Positions 32,327 to 42,065 of a stretch of 46,832 bases of DNA are shown piece after piece. This stretch comes from Prochlorococcus sp. AG-402-I20. GTDB lineage: Bacteria; Cyanobacteriota; Cyanobacteriia; PCC-6307; Cyanobiaceae. Positions within the stretch are counted from its first letter, which is position 1. Each line of letters begins with the position of its first letter. The stretch lies in NCBI GenBank assembly GCA_003216975.1, contig QCHY01000012.1, forward strand, positions 1-46,832, given 5' to 3'. The notes below the pieces were generated by a model. The model made no database searches, was not told the DNA's origin, and saw only the letters and a program-made list of their open reading frames with translations. Both the position numbers and the translations under genes were made by a program.

Positions 32327-33547
32327 TTGTTTCTTTGTAATGGACATGGAGAAGACACGATTGCTTGCAGGCTTATAGAGGCTTTACATGAAATTAATCC
32401 AGATATTTCCCATGAAGTTCTCCCTATGGTTGGAGATGGGAAAGTGTTTGCAAAGTTTGTCCAAGAAGGATGGCTTTCCAAAATTGGTCACCAAAAAGTT
32501 TTGCCAAGCGGTGGATTCAGTAATCAGAGTTTTAGTGGTTTGTTTTTAGATTTAAAAGCTGGATTATTAGCAAGTCTTTGGAGGCAATGGACTTTGATTC
32601 ATAGATCAGCCAAAGAGGGAAGATTTATCGTTGCAGTTGGAGATTTATTACCTCTTCTTTTTGCATGGGCTAGTGGGGCAAATTATGTTTTTATTGGCAC
32701 TCCTAAAAGTGATTACACATGGGCCAGTGGGCCAAGATCAGCTTTGAGTGATTGTTACCATCGATTGAAAGGAACTGAGTGGGATCCATGGGAATATTGG
32801 TTGATGCGATCTACTCGTTGCAGGATGGTTGCAGTAAGAGACAAAATCACTGCTAGAGGTTTGAGGAATCATGGTGTAAAGGCACTATCTCCCGGAAATC
32901 CAATGATGGATGGACTTTCTAAGGGAGAATGCCCTAAAGATTTTAGAAAATATAGACGTTTGATTTTGTTATGTGGAAGTCGTTTACCTGAGGCGTATCA
33001 GAATTTTAAAAAACTTCTATTTGCAATCCAGCTGATACAAATTTCATCTTCTATTGCAGTATTTGTGCCTTTAAGTTCTTCTTCAATGAGAAAAAAAATA
33101 GAATTTATCTTGATTGATTCAGGTTTTAAGTCTACGTATCAGTCAACAGGTGAAAATGGGATTTCCGAAACTTGGGAAAAAAATTCATTAATTATATTGA
33201 TTGGCTTTAACCAATTTTCTTCTTGGGCTAATTGGGGAGAAGTAGGAGTTGCTAATGCAGGTACAGCTACAGAACAATTAGTAGGTTTAGGTATCCCATG
33301 CGTTTCCTTGCCAGGTAATGGACATCAGTTTAATTTCAATTTTGCTAAGCGTCAAAGTCGTTTATTAGGCGGTGCGGTAGCTATTGCTAAGGGATATGAA
33401 ACTCTCGCAAATCAAGTTGGGTTTTTATTGAAGTCCGACTTTGATAGAGAGAGTATTGGTTTAAGAGGGGCTAAAAGAATGGGTTCAGAGGGTGGAAGCC
33501 ATGCTATAGCTCATAGTATTTTAACTCGATTGTCGGAGGGTTCATAG
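32327..33547 (+). CDS. Lipid-A-disaccharide synthase-related protein (LpxB-like glycosyltransferase)
   Basis: It resembles the cyanobacterial LpxB-related family (GT-B fold) whose substrate is not established. It has FLCNGHGEDTIACRLIEALH at the N-terminus, VAVGDLLPLLFAWASGANYV, ALSPGNPMMDGL and the C-terminal NAGTATEQLVGLGIPCVSLP with PGNGHQFN. The frame is open into tRNA-Cys with no stop, but a start inside the tRNA is not credible. No ATG lies between the tRNA and the first conserved motif. I therefore use TTG at 32327 (406 residues); ATT or ATC codons a little upstream are alternatives. Its upstream DNA is now the island end. Confidence 0.8.
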   Translation: MFLCNGHGEDTIACRLIEALHEINPDISHEVLPMVGDGKVFAKFVQEGWLSKIGHQKVLPSGGFSNQSFSGLFLDLKAGLLASLWRQWTLIHRSAKEGRFIVAVGDLLPLLFAWASGANYVFIGTPKSDYTWASGPRSALSDCYHRLKGTEWDPWEYWLMRSTRCRMVAVRDKITARGLRNHGVKALSPGNPMMDGLSKGECPKDFRKYRRLILLCGSRLPEAYQNFKKLLFAIQLIQISSSIAVFVPLSSSSMRKKIEFILIDSGFKSTYQSTGENGISETWEKNSLIILIGFNQFSSWANWGEVGVANAGTATEQLVGLGIPCVSLPGNGHQFNFNFAKRQSRLLGGAVAIAKGYETLANQVGFLLKSDFDRESIGLRGAKRMGSEGGSHAIAHSILTRLSEGS

Positions 33548-33604
33548 TGCGGTGTAATCTGGTAGAAGATTTTTTATGAAGATTTTCTATTCAAGCTTCT
33601 GCAT

Positions 33605-33874
33605 ATGCCACTAATTGAAGATCATCATTATCTTAAAATTTGTGCTCAAATAGCATCTTCTTTAAGTATTAGTATTGCAGCCGCTCGACGAAAAATAGAG
33701 GTAGCGGCAGCTAAAGAAGGGAAAAAAGATTTGCAATCGAGAAAAGCAATTGCTCAACAGATCCTTGAGCAAACTTTAAATAATGATAAAAAACAAAGTG
33801 TATCGGCCTCTGAATCATTTGACCAATTATTAAAGGCTCTAAAAGAAGAGGAGAATTTTATGCTTGAGGATTAA
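33605..33874 (+). CDS. Conserved small helical protein, unknown
   Basis: The 89-residue product has a hydrophobic helix (ICAQIASSLSISIAAARRKI), an Ala/Lys-rich coiled-coil-like part (EVAAAKEGKKDLQSRKAIAQ) and an acidic end. No signal peptide or membrane-length segment is present. It follows the LpxB-like gene by about 57 bases on the same strand and ends 21 bases from the convergent RNase D gene. I do not recognise its function; gene order suggests a core picocyanobacterial gene. Confidence 0.7.
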   Translation: MPLIEDHHYLKICAQIASSLSISIAAARRKIEVAAAKEGKKDLQSRKAIAQQILEQTLNNDKKQSVSASESFDQLLKALKEEENFMLED

Positions 33875-33895
33875 TAGAGTTTTAGGTTGAATAAA

Positions 33896-34540
33896 TTAAT
33901 GATCAAAAATATTTGTAAATCTTCTTCTATCAAGCTCGGATAAAATAGGTACGCATTGGAAACATTTTTTGGCTAATTCCCATCTTTCTTCACGTTTCAA
34001 CATCTCTTTAAGTTTGCATTTTGCTTCTAGCAAATATCGAACATCATTAGCTGCATAGATAAGTTGTTTTTGAGTCAAATCACCAACTTTTCCCCAGTCA
34101 CTGCTTTGAGCTTGTTTATCTAATTCCACTCCAACGGTTTCCATAACTACTTCTTTCAATCCATGTCTTGGACTGTAAGTTCTACCTATTTTACTTGCGA
34201 TTTTTGTACAAAAAATTGGATTAACGTCAATATTTAGATTACTTGCTAAGGCAGCAACATCAAATCGTGCAAAATGAAAGACTTTTTCAATTGTTTCTTT
34301 CTCAAGAATAGATTTTAAGTGTGGTGCTGAATGTTGATTTTGTTCTATACGTATACAAATCACATTATCAAATTCATCACATATTTGTATTAAACATAGC
34401 CTGTCTCTACCATGAATTAATCCCATGGCTTCGGTATCAACCGCTAAAGCTGTAGATGAGCTTAAAGCAATTTTAGTTTCATTATCTATGTCATTATCAA
34501 AGATCTTGAAAGTCGAGGGTTCATCAATTTTTTTTGGCAT
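33896..34540 (-). CDS. rnd: Ribonuclease D-type 3'-5' exonuclease
   Basis: It trims tRNA and small-RNA 3' ends in 3'-5' direction. The DEDDy catalytic motifs are in order: VDTEAMGL (motif 1, D-x-E), VFHFARFDVAAL (motif 2) and YAANDVRYLLEAK (motif 3 with Tyr and Asp). At 214 residues it has only the exonuclease domain and lacks the HRDC domain of E. coli RNase D, as is common in cyanobacteria. ATG start. Symbol rnd is used loosely since domain content is reduced. Confidence 0.88.
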   Translation of the reverse strand: MPKKIDEPSTFKIFDNDIDNETKIALSSSTALAVDTEAMGLIHGRDRLCLIQICDEFDNVICIRIEQNQHSAPHLKSILEKETIEKVFHFARFDVAALASNLNIDVNPIFCTKIASKIGRTYSPRHGLKEVVMETVGVELDKQAQSSDWGKVGDLTQKQLIYAANDVRYLLEAKCKLKEMLKREERWELAKKCFQCVPILSELDRRRFTNIFDH

Positions 34541-34726
34541 AACAAATTTAATGGTAATTTAATTCATCACTAATTTCTTTGTGATCTAATTCTAATATCT
34601 CAAATGATAAAAATATTCAGTAAATTTAATGATTTTTATCTTTTCAAATATCTTTTGATTTTTTTAGCTAACTTTTGTAGCTATGTATTCCAGAACAATT
34701 AAAATAAAAAGGATCGTATTTTTGAG

Positions 34727-35284
34727 ATGCAATCTGCATTCTCCTCAACTTTATTTCTTACTATCCTATTGTCGATAGGCTTGGGGTTTTTTCTGCGAGC
34801 AGCGTCTAAGGATCGCACTACAGTTGTAGATGTTCAGTCTCCTTTGCCTCCTTTGGAAGTTTTGAAAGGTATAAGTTTTTGGTTAGAAGAACGTGGTTGG
34901 AAAAGAAATGGAGGCAATGTTGAAGAGAAATTGTTGATCTTTAATGGCAATGTTGCTTCTAGTACTTTTTTAGCGATCTTTTTATCTTTTCTTGGAGGGG
35001 TAGGATCAGCCTGTTTGGGGCTTGTTCTGATTCAGCTTTATCCCTCTTTAAGTTGGTGGCCTTTACTACTGGCTGCTGTTGGTGCGCCTTTAGCGGGAAT
35101 CATTTATCGTGTTAAATCCAAAAGAGAGGAATCATTAGAAGTTAAGTTATTAAGTACTGATCTATCAGAGATCAGTACTTTACGGATCAAAGCTCATCGC
35201 GATGAGCTGATAGCAATTCAGTTGGAATTGTCTGAAAGTCTTCAGCTGAGTAGTGAAAATTCTCTACTTTCTTCCCCTATTTAA
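34727..35284 (+). CDS. Cofactor assembly of complex C subunit B (CCB2/CCB4-like)
   Basis: This membrane protein belongs to the family that attaches heme c(i) covalently to cytochrome b6. The 185-residue product has an N-terminal hydrophobic segment followed by LRAASKDRTTVVDVQSPLPP, which recalls the conserved arginine-rich start of the family, then two membrane segments, FLAIFLSFLGGVGSACLGLV and LSWWPLLLAAVGAPLAGIIY. A charged C-terminal domain ends the protein. Identification is by resemblance to annotated cyanobacterial family members, so it is moderately sure. It is followed after nine bases by the amidase-like gene. Confidence 0.75.
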   Translation: MQSAFSSTLFLTILLSIGLGFFLRAASKDRTTVVDVQSPLPPLEVLKGISFWLEERGWKRNGGNVEEKLLIFNGNVASSTFLAIFLSFLGGVGSACLGLVLIQLYPSLSWWPLLLAAVGAPLAGIIYRVKSKREESLEVKLLSTDLSEISTLRIKAHRDELIAIQLELSESLQLSSENSLLSSPI

Positions 35285-35293
35285 TTAGCATTT

Positions 35294-36049
35294 GTGGTAA
35301 GAAAAATATTATTAAATAGTTTAAAATTAATAACATTTTTAATTTCTTTTTATGCTTTTTCTCGATTTTATTCCCCTAAGAATTTTAATTTTACTAAAGA
35401 TTTTGAACTAATCATTGGTGAAGCTTCAAATATTCCTGCAACTTGGGTTGGCAGTAAAGATGTATCTAAAAATATCCCTATTTTAATATTAGCTGGTCAT
35501 GCAGACTCTCAGGGATTGGCTGGGGCTGGTACACCTGGTGAAGCTGTTGACAAGTTTGGGTTGAATCCAATGAATCCTGAAATTAGTGATGAACTTTTTT
35601 GGAATTTAAAATTACAAGAATCAATTGTTAAACTTGGCAAAAAGAAAGGTTTAAATATCAGTTCTTATGATCCAGGAATAAGAAATATAGATGATGCTAA
35701 TGATCCAAGAACGAATTGGTCAGTAGGGAGGAGATTCGCAAAACGTGGTGGGTACGCCATTGAGATTCATTTTGATGCATATGGTAAGTATGGAGTTGGT
35801 TCAGGATTGATCCCTCCTGTTTCAGAGATGCCAAATAAAATAGACGAGTCAATCGCAAGAACATTTGGACGGTTTCCTGTTTTATATAGAGGAGGTTTAG
35901 GTGCTCCAAGAAGGCAAATAAGAATTCTTGAAATTGGAAAATTAGAGGGTTTGCTAGAAAAAAATCTCAGAAATTTAAAAACCAGGCAAAAAACAATAAA
36001 GCTCCTTGCAAATGAAATAGTTCAGGCTTTTTTAGATGGAATGATCTAG
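35294..36049 (+). CDS. Amidase_3-like protein with N-terminal membrane anchor
   Basis: The 251-residue product starts with GTG and a hydrophobic anchor (LLNSLKLITFLISFYAFSRF). The rest shows PILILAGHADSQGLAG, with the first metal His, and GGYAIEIHFDAYGKYGVGSG, with another His, in the order of zinc N-acetylmuramoyl-L-alanine amidases. LRN and EIG motifs follow near the end (RILEIGKLEGLLEKNLR). The family assignment is by motif only, and the usual second-His context differs. It is read directly after the CCB-like gene and ends 11 bases from the convergent hemF gene. Confidence 0.6.
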   Translation: MVRKILLNSLKLITFLISFYAFSRFYSPKNFNFTKDFELIIGEASNIPATWVGSKDVSKNIPILILAGHADSQGLAGAGTPGEAVDKFGLNPMNPEISDELFWNLKLQESIVKLGKKKGLNISSYDPGIRNIDDANDPRTNWSVGRRFAKRGGYAIEIHFDAYGKYGVGSGLIPPVSEMPNKIDESIARTFGRFPVLYRGGLGAPRRQIRILEIGKLEGLLEKNLRNLKTRQKTIKLLANEIVQAFLDGMI

Positions 36050-36060
36050 AAGTGCGGTAT

Positions 36061-37107
36061 CTAATCAAGTGCTTGATGAGTTAAACATCTCTTTTCGAGA
36101 GATTTATCTGTAAACCAATCTTGAGGCTTAGTAAATAAATCTGTTAATAGCGCCTCACGTGAATTTGGTTCTGGCTTATATCCATACTCCCATCTAGCTA
36201 GCGGCGGTAATGACATCAAAATGGATTCCGTTCTTCCATTCGTTTGCAATCCAAAAATGGTGCCTCTATCCCATACCAAATTGAACTCTGCATATCTACC
36301 TCGCCTGTAAAGTTGAAAGTTTCTTTCTTTGGTGGAAAAGCTTTGATTTTTTCGTTTTTTTATTATTGGCTCATAAGAGGGCAGAAATGCCTGCCCGCAT
36401 GCTTTGGCAAGTGAAAAAAGATTTTCCCAATTCAAAGAATAGTTTCCTAACTCTTTTGAAATGTTAGAGGCCTTCCCATTTGCATTTTGTCCTTTATAAA
36501 GCAAGCCTGATCCGTCTTGATAGTCATAAAAAATACCTCCAACTCCTCTTGTCTCATTTCGATGTTTTAAGAAGAAATATTCGTCACACCAAGGTTTGAA
36601 AACTTTGTGAAGATCTTTGTTAATTGTGTCACATGCAGCTTTATGGCATGAATGAAAGTGACGGGTGTCAGACAAATATGGATAGAAAGGTGTTAAATCT
36701 GCCCCTCCCCCAAACCACCAAACAGGACCTGCTTCGAAATATCTATAATTAAGATGAACAGTTGGTATATAGGGACTTTTGGGGTGAAGAACCATTGAAG
36801 TTCCTGTCGCAAACCAAGAGTGACCTTTTGCTTCTGGTCTTTGGCTAATGATTGAGGGTGGAAGTTCATTGCCATGTACTTCAGAAAAATTCACTCCTCC
36901 CTGTTCAAAGATTTTTCCATTTTTTAAGACTCTTGAGCGTCCGCCACCACCCTCTGGTCTCTCCCAAGATTCTTCTAGGAATTTACCTTCTCCATCGATA
37001 GTTTCCAAGCCAGCACAAATTTCATCTTGAAGACCTAAAACAAGCTTTTTGGCTCGATCTCTTGAGTTTTTTGCCGGTGAATTGGCTTGATCTTTTAAGG
37101 AGGACAA
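36061..37107 (-). CDS. hemF: Oxygen-dependent coproporphyrinogen III oxidase
   Basis: It decarboxylates coproporphyrinogen III to protoporphyrinogen IX in heme and chlorophyll synthesis, using O2. The 348 residues show [74 protein letters not shown] and [20 protein letters not shown], all in the family order. The only start near the conserved region is a TTG at 37107 preceded by nothing better in frame. It converges with the amidase-like gene. It feeds the same heme pool that ho1 uses. Confidence 0.95.
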   Translation of the reverse strand: MSSLKDQANSPAKNSRDRAKKLVLGLQDEICAGLETIDGEGKFLEESWERPEGGGGRSRVLKNGKIFEQGGVNFSEVHGNELPPSIISQRPEAKGHSWFATGTSMVLHPKSPYIPTVHLNYRYFEAGPVWWFGGGADLTPFYPYLSDTRHFHSCHKAACDTINKDLHKVFKPWCDEYFFLKHRNETRGVGGIFYDYQDGSGLLYKGQNANGKASNISKELGNYSLNWENLFSLAKACGQAFLPSYEPIIKKRKNQSFSTKERNFQLYRRGRYAEFNLVWDRGTIFGLQTNGRTESILMSLPPLARWEYGYKPEPNSREALLTDLFTKPQDWFTDKSLEKRCLTHQALD

Positions 37108-37287
37108 AATTAATTGTATTTTGCTTTCTTTAAAAAAATACTTTCAAATGATGCAAATTTCACACCAATATTGGAAAAGTTTGTATTGCGAACATTTTTT
37201 ACTTATTACTAAAGGCAATATCATTGGATAATTAGGTGGAAAATGTGTCGATTTTTTTACTATTATCAAATGTAATAGAAATTAAGA

Positions 37288-38373
37288 ATGAAAACTAACG
37301 ATAAGTTTTTAAAAGCTTTTAATTCAGTCAAAGATGTCGGAAGTAAACGATCTATTGTTGAACTTGGATGGCTGGACATAGTTTCGGTAAAGCCTCCGAA
37401 ACTTGTTGTAAGACTGACTCTCCCTAATTTTGCAATGACTCAAAGAAGTCAAATAGCAAATGATATTCAGGAAAGCATTAAGTCATTGAAAGAAATAGAA
37501 GAAGTACAAATAGAGATAGGTGATTCATCTCCATCTGGGGACTCACCTATTGGTCAAGCGGGTCATGGTGGTCAATCTCAGGTATTGACTCCAATACCAA
37601 AAGTAAAAAATGTTATTGCCATAAGTAGTGGTAAAGGTGGTGTCGGTAAAAGTACTGTTGCTGTAAATTTGGCTTGTGCTCTGAGTCAAAAGGGGTTCAA
37701 GGTTGGCTTGCTGGATGCAGATATCTATGGGCCAAATACGCCTTATATGCTTGGTGTTAGTGAAATAACTCCTGAAGTAAGTGGTTCTGGCGCTGAGCAA
37801 AAGATTATTCCTATTGAAACATGCGGAATCGGAATGGTTTCAATGGGATTATTAATTGATCAAAATCAGCCAGTAATATGGCGTGGTCCAATGCTTAACG
37901 GAATTATTCGACAATTTTTATATCAAGCTTCTTGGGGTGAACGTGATTTTTTAATCGTAGATCTTCCTCCCGGTACAGGAGATGCTCAACTGTCATTGGC
38001 TCAAGCAGTTCCTATGGCAGGGGTGATAATCGTAACAACTCCACAAAATGTTTCGCTTCAAGACTCAAGAAGGGGATTAGCAATGTTTAAACAAATGAAT
38101 ATTCCTGTACTCGGAGTGATCGAAAATATGACCTGTTTTATTCCTCCAGATCAGCCAGAAAAATCATATGAGATTTTTGGTTCAGGAGGAGGAAATCAAC
38201 TAGCAAAAGAGAATAATGTACCTTTACTTTCTAAGATACCAATAGAATCAGATACTTTTTCTGGAACAGGAAAGGATCTACCAGTCGTGCATACATCTCG
38301 AGATTCAATAACAGCAAAAGTATTTTTAGAACTTGCAGGAACTCTATGTAATGCATTATCTGTTAAAAAGTGA
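37288..38373 (+). CDS. mrp: Mrp/NBP35-family iron-sulfur cluster carrier (ApbC)
   Basis: This P-loop ATPase carries Fe-S clusters to target proteins. The 361-residue protein has an N-terminal DUF59-like domain (SIVELGWLDIVSVKPPKLVV), then Walker A AISSGKGGVGKSTVAVNLAC at about residues 111-130, the LLDADIYGPNTPYMLG motif, and DLPPGTGDAQLSLAQ. The CxxC usually near the C-terminal third in bacterial ApbC is absent: the segment reads MTCFIPPDQPEKSYEIFGSG, and this form is normal in cyanobacteria to my knowledge. It is followed nine bases on by rodA. Confidence 0.9.
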   Translation: MKTNDKFLKAFNSVKDVGSKRSIVELGWLDIVSVKPPKLVVRLTLPNFAMTQRSQIANDIQESIKSLKEIEEVQIEIGDSSPSGDSPIGQAGHGGQSQVLTPIPKVKNVIAISSGKGGVGKSTVAVNLACALSQKGFKVGLLDADIYGPNTPYMLGVSEITPEVSGSGAEQKIIPIETCGIGMVSMGLLIDQNQPVIWRGPMLNGIIRQFLYQASWGERDFLIVDLPPGTGDAQLSLAQAVPMAGVIIVTTPQNVSLQDSRRGLAMFKQMNIPVLGVIENMTCFIPPDQPEKSYEIFGSGGGNQLAKENNVPLLSKIPIESDTFSGTGKDLPVVHTSRDSITAKVFLELAGTLCNALSVKK

Positions 38374-38382
38374 TTTAAAGTA

Positions 38383-39657
38383 ATGATGGGTTTTGGTCGA
38401 AATAGAATACCTACTTTAAAAATAGTTAGAAATAAAAAATTTTTGAAAGATGTAGATTTAATAATTTGGATTATACCTCTATTTTTAGTACATTTATCTT
38501 GTTTATTAATTGCAAGTACTCAAAGAAATATTGGAATTACGAATTGGTATCAGCATGCAATTATTGCTTATATAGGTTCTGTAATTGTTTACTTTTTAGC
38601 TCAATTTCCATTGCAAGATTTACGAAAATATATTATGCCAATATATTTATTTACTATTTTAATACTTTTATATGTAAATTTTAGTGGTACTTCTGCCCTG
38701 GGAGCACAAAGATGGTTCAATTTTGCTGGCTTATATATTCAACCATCGGAATTCGCAAAATTAACCTTAATACTTATCTTGTCTTCTATTCTAGACCGAA
38801 AAAGGTTTTCTGATTTATCTCATTTAATTAAACCTTTATTAGTATCCTTATTACCTTGGGTTTTGGTTTTTATACAACCTGATCTTGGAACTTCTCTTGT
38901 TTTTGGGGCAATACTTCTTGGAATGCTGTATTGGTCAGGGATGCCATATGAGTGGGCATTTATTATTTTGGCTAGTTTAGTGACAGGCTTAATTGCATAT
39001 TTATATCAATTAGGTCTTTTTCTATGGATTCCAATAATTGGTTTTTTGTCTTATAAGTCTTTACCAAATAAAAAAAAATTACTAACTTTACTTGTTGTCT
39101 TTTTTCATTCATTAATAGCAAAAATTTCTCCTTGGTTTTGGGAAAATGTTCTGAGAGACTACCAAAGAGATCGGTTAATTCTTTTTCTTAATCCTAGTAA
39201 AGATCCTTTAGGTGGTGGATATCATATGCTTCAAAGCAAAATAGGTATTGGATCTGGAGGATTGCTTGGCTCAGGTCTGATGCAAGGCCAATTAACTAAA
39301 TTAAAATTCATCCCAGAGCAACATACTGATTTCATTTTTAGTGCCCTTGGAGAAGAGACAGGTTTTTTAGGAACTGTATTCGTTTTATTTTTATTTTTTA
39401 TTTTAATTGTTCGATTAATAAAGATAGCTATTGAGGCACGTACCGATTTTGAATCTTTGATTGTTATTGGCATAGCTTCAATGTTTATTTTTCAAATTAT
39501 GGTGAATATCTTTATGACTATTGGTCTGGGTCCCGTGACTGGAATCCCATTACCTTTTATGAGCTATGGAAGAACTGCATTATTTGTTAATTTTATAAGT
39601 TTAGGGTTTTGTTTATCTGTCTCTAGAAGAGGTCAGTCAGTAAGAAAAAATCTTTAA
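38383..39657 (+). CDS. rodA: Rod-shape-determining peptidoglycan polymerase RodA
   Basis: RodA is a SEDS glycosyltransferase that polymerises glycan strands during elongation. The 424-residue membrane protein has about ten hydrophobic segments. Conserved SEDS blocks are LGAQRWFNFAGLYIQPSEFA, IQPDLGTSLVFGAILLGMLY, GGGYHMLQSKIGIGSGGLLG, EQHTDFIFSALGEETGFLG and GLGPVTGIPLPFMSYGRTAL. Two start codons are adjacent (MMGFG). It begins nine bases after mrp, so they share a transcript. Confidence 0.94.
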   Translation: MMGFGRNRIPTLKIVRNKKFLKDVDLIIWIIPLFLVHLSCLLIASTQRNIGITNWYQHAIIAYIGSVIVYFLAQFPLQDLRKYIMPIYLFTILILLYVNFSGTSALGAQRWFNFAGLYIQPSEFAKLTLILILSSILDRKRFSDLSHLIKPLLVSLLPWVLVFIQPDLGTSLVFGAILLGMLYWSGMPYEWAFIILASLVTGLIAYLYQLGLFLWIPIIGFLSYKSLPNKKKLLTLLVVFFHSLIAKISPWFWENVLRDYQRDRLILFLNPSKDPLGGGYHMLQSKIGIGSGGLLGSGLMQGQLTKLKFIPEQHTDFIFSALGEETGFLGTVFVLFLFFILIVRLIKIAIEARTDFESLIVIGIASMFIFQIMVNIFMTIGLGPVTGIPLPFMSYGRTALFVNFISLGFCLSVSRRGQSVRKNL

Positions 39658-40078
39658 TTAGATACTTTTGCTTGTGTATTTGTAAATGCATTAATTGAGT
39701 CACTATGGAGCATTGAGATTTCGTAGTGTTAACTCGCGAATACCATCTTGAGGTTAAGTTTTTTCATTTATGTAAAGGAAGGAATCCTCACTTCCAAATT
39801 AAACATTAGTTCCATTGAATTAGATATGTTTATTTTGGTGGGAGTAAAAGGCTTGATTCTCCTTAAAAATCCAACTTATAGACGAATCAGGTCCAATGAC
39901 CCTAATTTGTCCCAAGAGACTTAGTTGCCTATTAAATAGATTGACTTTGAGGTTCTCAATCTATCTATTTTCAAAAATAGTCAACTCATACAACTTCACA
40001 AGCTGCAACTCCACTTTCTATGCTTTTTCATCCTTTAAAATCTAATCAATCAAATGGATTTAAAGGTTTGCATGAGGC
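39658..40078. other. 421-base intergenic region between rodA and the sensor kinase
   Basis: No gene is seen. It holds a nine-base hairpin (ATAGATTGA with TCAATCTAT, 39936-39964, 11-base loop) and, upstream, a smaller one around 39776-39798 (GGAAG with CTTCC). CTATTTT-C-AAAAATAG lies just after the first hairpin, near 39966-39981. A small RNA or long leader is possible, but I could not match a known family. Confidence 0.35.
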
Positions 40079-40090
40079 TTGGAGGACTTC

Positions 40091-41482
40091 GTGACCGCTC
40101 CTCTAGTAACCATTAAAGCCTTACAAGAAAGAATGGCTCAGGGTGTCCCTCGTGCTTCATGCAGTGAGTCTGCAGTAAGGAGAATGTGGTGGGCAGCTCT
40201 TGATACTCTTCAATCAGATATCTTATTGCCAATGAACCTCACAAGAGGTTTATGGTTGTCTGCACCTTTACCAGCATTATACGAACCTAAATTACTCAAG
40301 AAATTTCAAGGATGGGTTTGGGCACCAAAGGATTTGTTGAACCTGACCAATCCTTCTATGGGGATGTTGCCTCCCAGTCAATCAGTTGCGATGGATTTTC
40401 ATAATGTTTCTACATGTTATGAGCGCCTTAGTCTGTTGGAGGAAGATGGAAATGATCCATTGCTAATAGTTATTACTCCTGAAATTCAAATTGCTTTAGC
40501 CCTTGAAGGTAAATCTCAGGAGAGAAAATTATTAATGAGAAGTGATCCTGAAACTTTGAGTGATCTTTTGACATTACTTGATAATAGATTGAACTCAGAA
40601 AATGTTGAACAAGCAAATAATCTCCGAAATGCACTTGGAGAGATGGGACAGCTGAAAACAAATGATGATTTATCTAAGGTTTTTTGGCCGCTGCTATCTC
40701 AACGTCTCGCGGATATTGCACCAAGTTTAAATATTCAAACTTTGCCGGATAGTTTAATTAATGATCACAAGTCAAGTTCAAAAGATAGTGAAATTTCCTT
40801 GCTAGAGGCTTTAACTCATGAAATTAGAACTCCATTAGCTACAATTAGAACCTTAATAAGATCTCTTCTAAGAAAGCAAGATTTACCTAAAATTGTTGAA
40901 ACACGTTTGAAGCAAATAGATATTGAATGTACAGAACAAATTGATCGTTTTGGTTTGATTTTTAATGCAGTGGAGCTTGAAAGAAGCAAGCCTGAACAAA
41001 CAAATCTAGCTTTAACTGATTTGGGTAAAATGCTCATCATGCTTTCTCCAGTTTGGAACAATCAGCTAGAGCGAAAAGGCTTGAAACTGATTCTTGATAT
41101 CACACCGGATTTGCCAAAGGTTTTGAGCGACTCTGAAGGGCTTGAATTGATGTTGACCGGTCTTATTGATAGGAACAGTCGTGGATTGCAAGCAGGTGGG
41201 GAATTAACTTTGAGATTAAGGCCTGCTGGACAGAGATTAAAGCTTCAAATCTTGACTCAGCTTTCCACAACTACTCATTGTGGAGTGTCAGAAAGTGTTT
41301 CTAATGAAGAAATTGGACCAGTACTTAGTTGGAATCCAGCCACAGGAAATTTGCAGCTTAGTCAAGCTGCTACTCAAAGGCTTTTGAAAAGTCTTGGTGG
41401 ACGACTTACTAACAGGCGTGATAGTGGAATGACGATATTTTTTCCTATTTCAGAATTAAAAGAATTTGATCTTCAAGGTTAA
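40091..41482 (+). CDS. Sensor histidine kinase with degenerate ATPase domain
   Basis: The N-terminal 235 residues form an unrecognised sensor domain without membrane segments. The H-box ALTHEIRTPLATIRTLIRSL carries the phospho-accepting His near residue 243, followed by the dimerisation helices. The ATPase region is weak: the N-box reads ELMLTGLIDRNSRGLQAGGE, without the usual N-x-x-x-N-A pattern, and I see no D-x-G-x-G. The end GGRLTNRRDSGMTIFFPI matches the tail of the fold. So it may sense without hydrolysing ATP, or phosphorylate by an atypical route. The start is uncertain: GTG at 40091 or TTG at 40079. psaD follows 96 bases later. Confidence 0.8.
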   Translation: MTAPLVTIKALQERMAQGVPRASCSESAVRRMWWAALDTLQSDILLPMNLTRGLWLSAPLPALYEPKLLKKFQGWVWAPKDLLNLTNPSMGMLPPSQSVAMDFHNVSTCYERLSLLEEDGNDPLLIVITPEIQIALALEGKSQERKLLMRSDPETLSDLLTLLDNRLNSENVEQANNLRNALGEMGQLKTNDDLSKVFWPLLSQRLADIAPSLNIQTLPDSLINDHKSSSKDSEISLLEALTHEIRTPLATIRTLIRSLLRKQDLPKIVETRLKQIDIECTEQIDRFGLIFNAVELERSKPEQTNLALTDLGKMLIMLSPVWNNQLERKGLKLILDITPDLPKVLSDSEGLELMLTGLIDRNSRGLQAGGELTLRLRPAGQRLKLQILTQLSTTTHCGVSESVSNEEIGPVLSWNPATGNLQLSQAATQRLLKSLGGRLTNRRDSGMTIFFPISELKEFDLQG

Positions 41483-41578
41483 TGTTGACGCGTGTGAAGT
41501 TGACGTGAAATGAGTCAAAAGGCACAAAATAAAGTGCTAATTTAAAAATATAAAGAATAAGTTGATTTAATTGAAAGC

Positions 41579-42004
41579 ATGACTGAAGTATTACCTGGAA
41601 CACTTCCAAAGCACATTGGTAGCACGGGTGGATTATTAAATTCGGCTGAAACCGAAGAGAAATACGCAATTACATGGACAAGTAAAACGTCTGAGGTTTT
41701 TGAACTTCCAACTGGAGGAGCTGCAGTCATGCATGAGGGTGATAATCTCATGTACTTTGCAAGAAAAGAACAGTGTTTTGCTTTGAATACTCAATTGCGG
41801 GGATTTAAGCCAAGAATTGAAACAAGTAAAATATATAGAATTTATCCTGGAGGAGACAGAGAATTACTTTTCCCTAAAGATGGGGTTTTTTCTGAGAAGC
41901 CTAATGAGGGCCGTTTGAAAGAGGGTTACAATAATAGACGAATTGGAGAAAATCCTAATCCAGCAAGTTTGAAATTTAGCGGTAAAAAAACTTACGATTC
42001 TTGA
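41579..42004 (+). CDS. psaD: Photosystem I subunit II (PsaD)
   Basis: PsaD is the stromal subunit that docks ferredoxin on photosystem I and stabilises PsaC. The 141 residues have [57 protein letters not shown] and the end [19 protein letters not shown], all hallmark PsaD sequences. A TTGACG lies near 41501 and an AT-rich box before the start, so a promoter of its own is likely. It is the clearest proof of a cyanobacterial source in the right half. Confidence 0.97.
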   Translation: MTEVLPGTLPKHIGSTGGLLNSAETEEKYAITWTSKTSEVFELPTGGAAVMHEGDNLMYFARKEQCFALNTQLRGFKPRIETSKIYRIYPGGDRELLFPKDGVFSEKPNEGRLKEGYNNRRIGENPNPASLKFSGKKTYDS

Positions 42005-42065
42005 GTTATTCAATTTAAACTTTTGCCCCCTTTAAATCTATATATTGGGCTGCCATTATGCAGTC

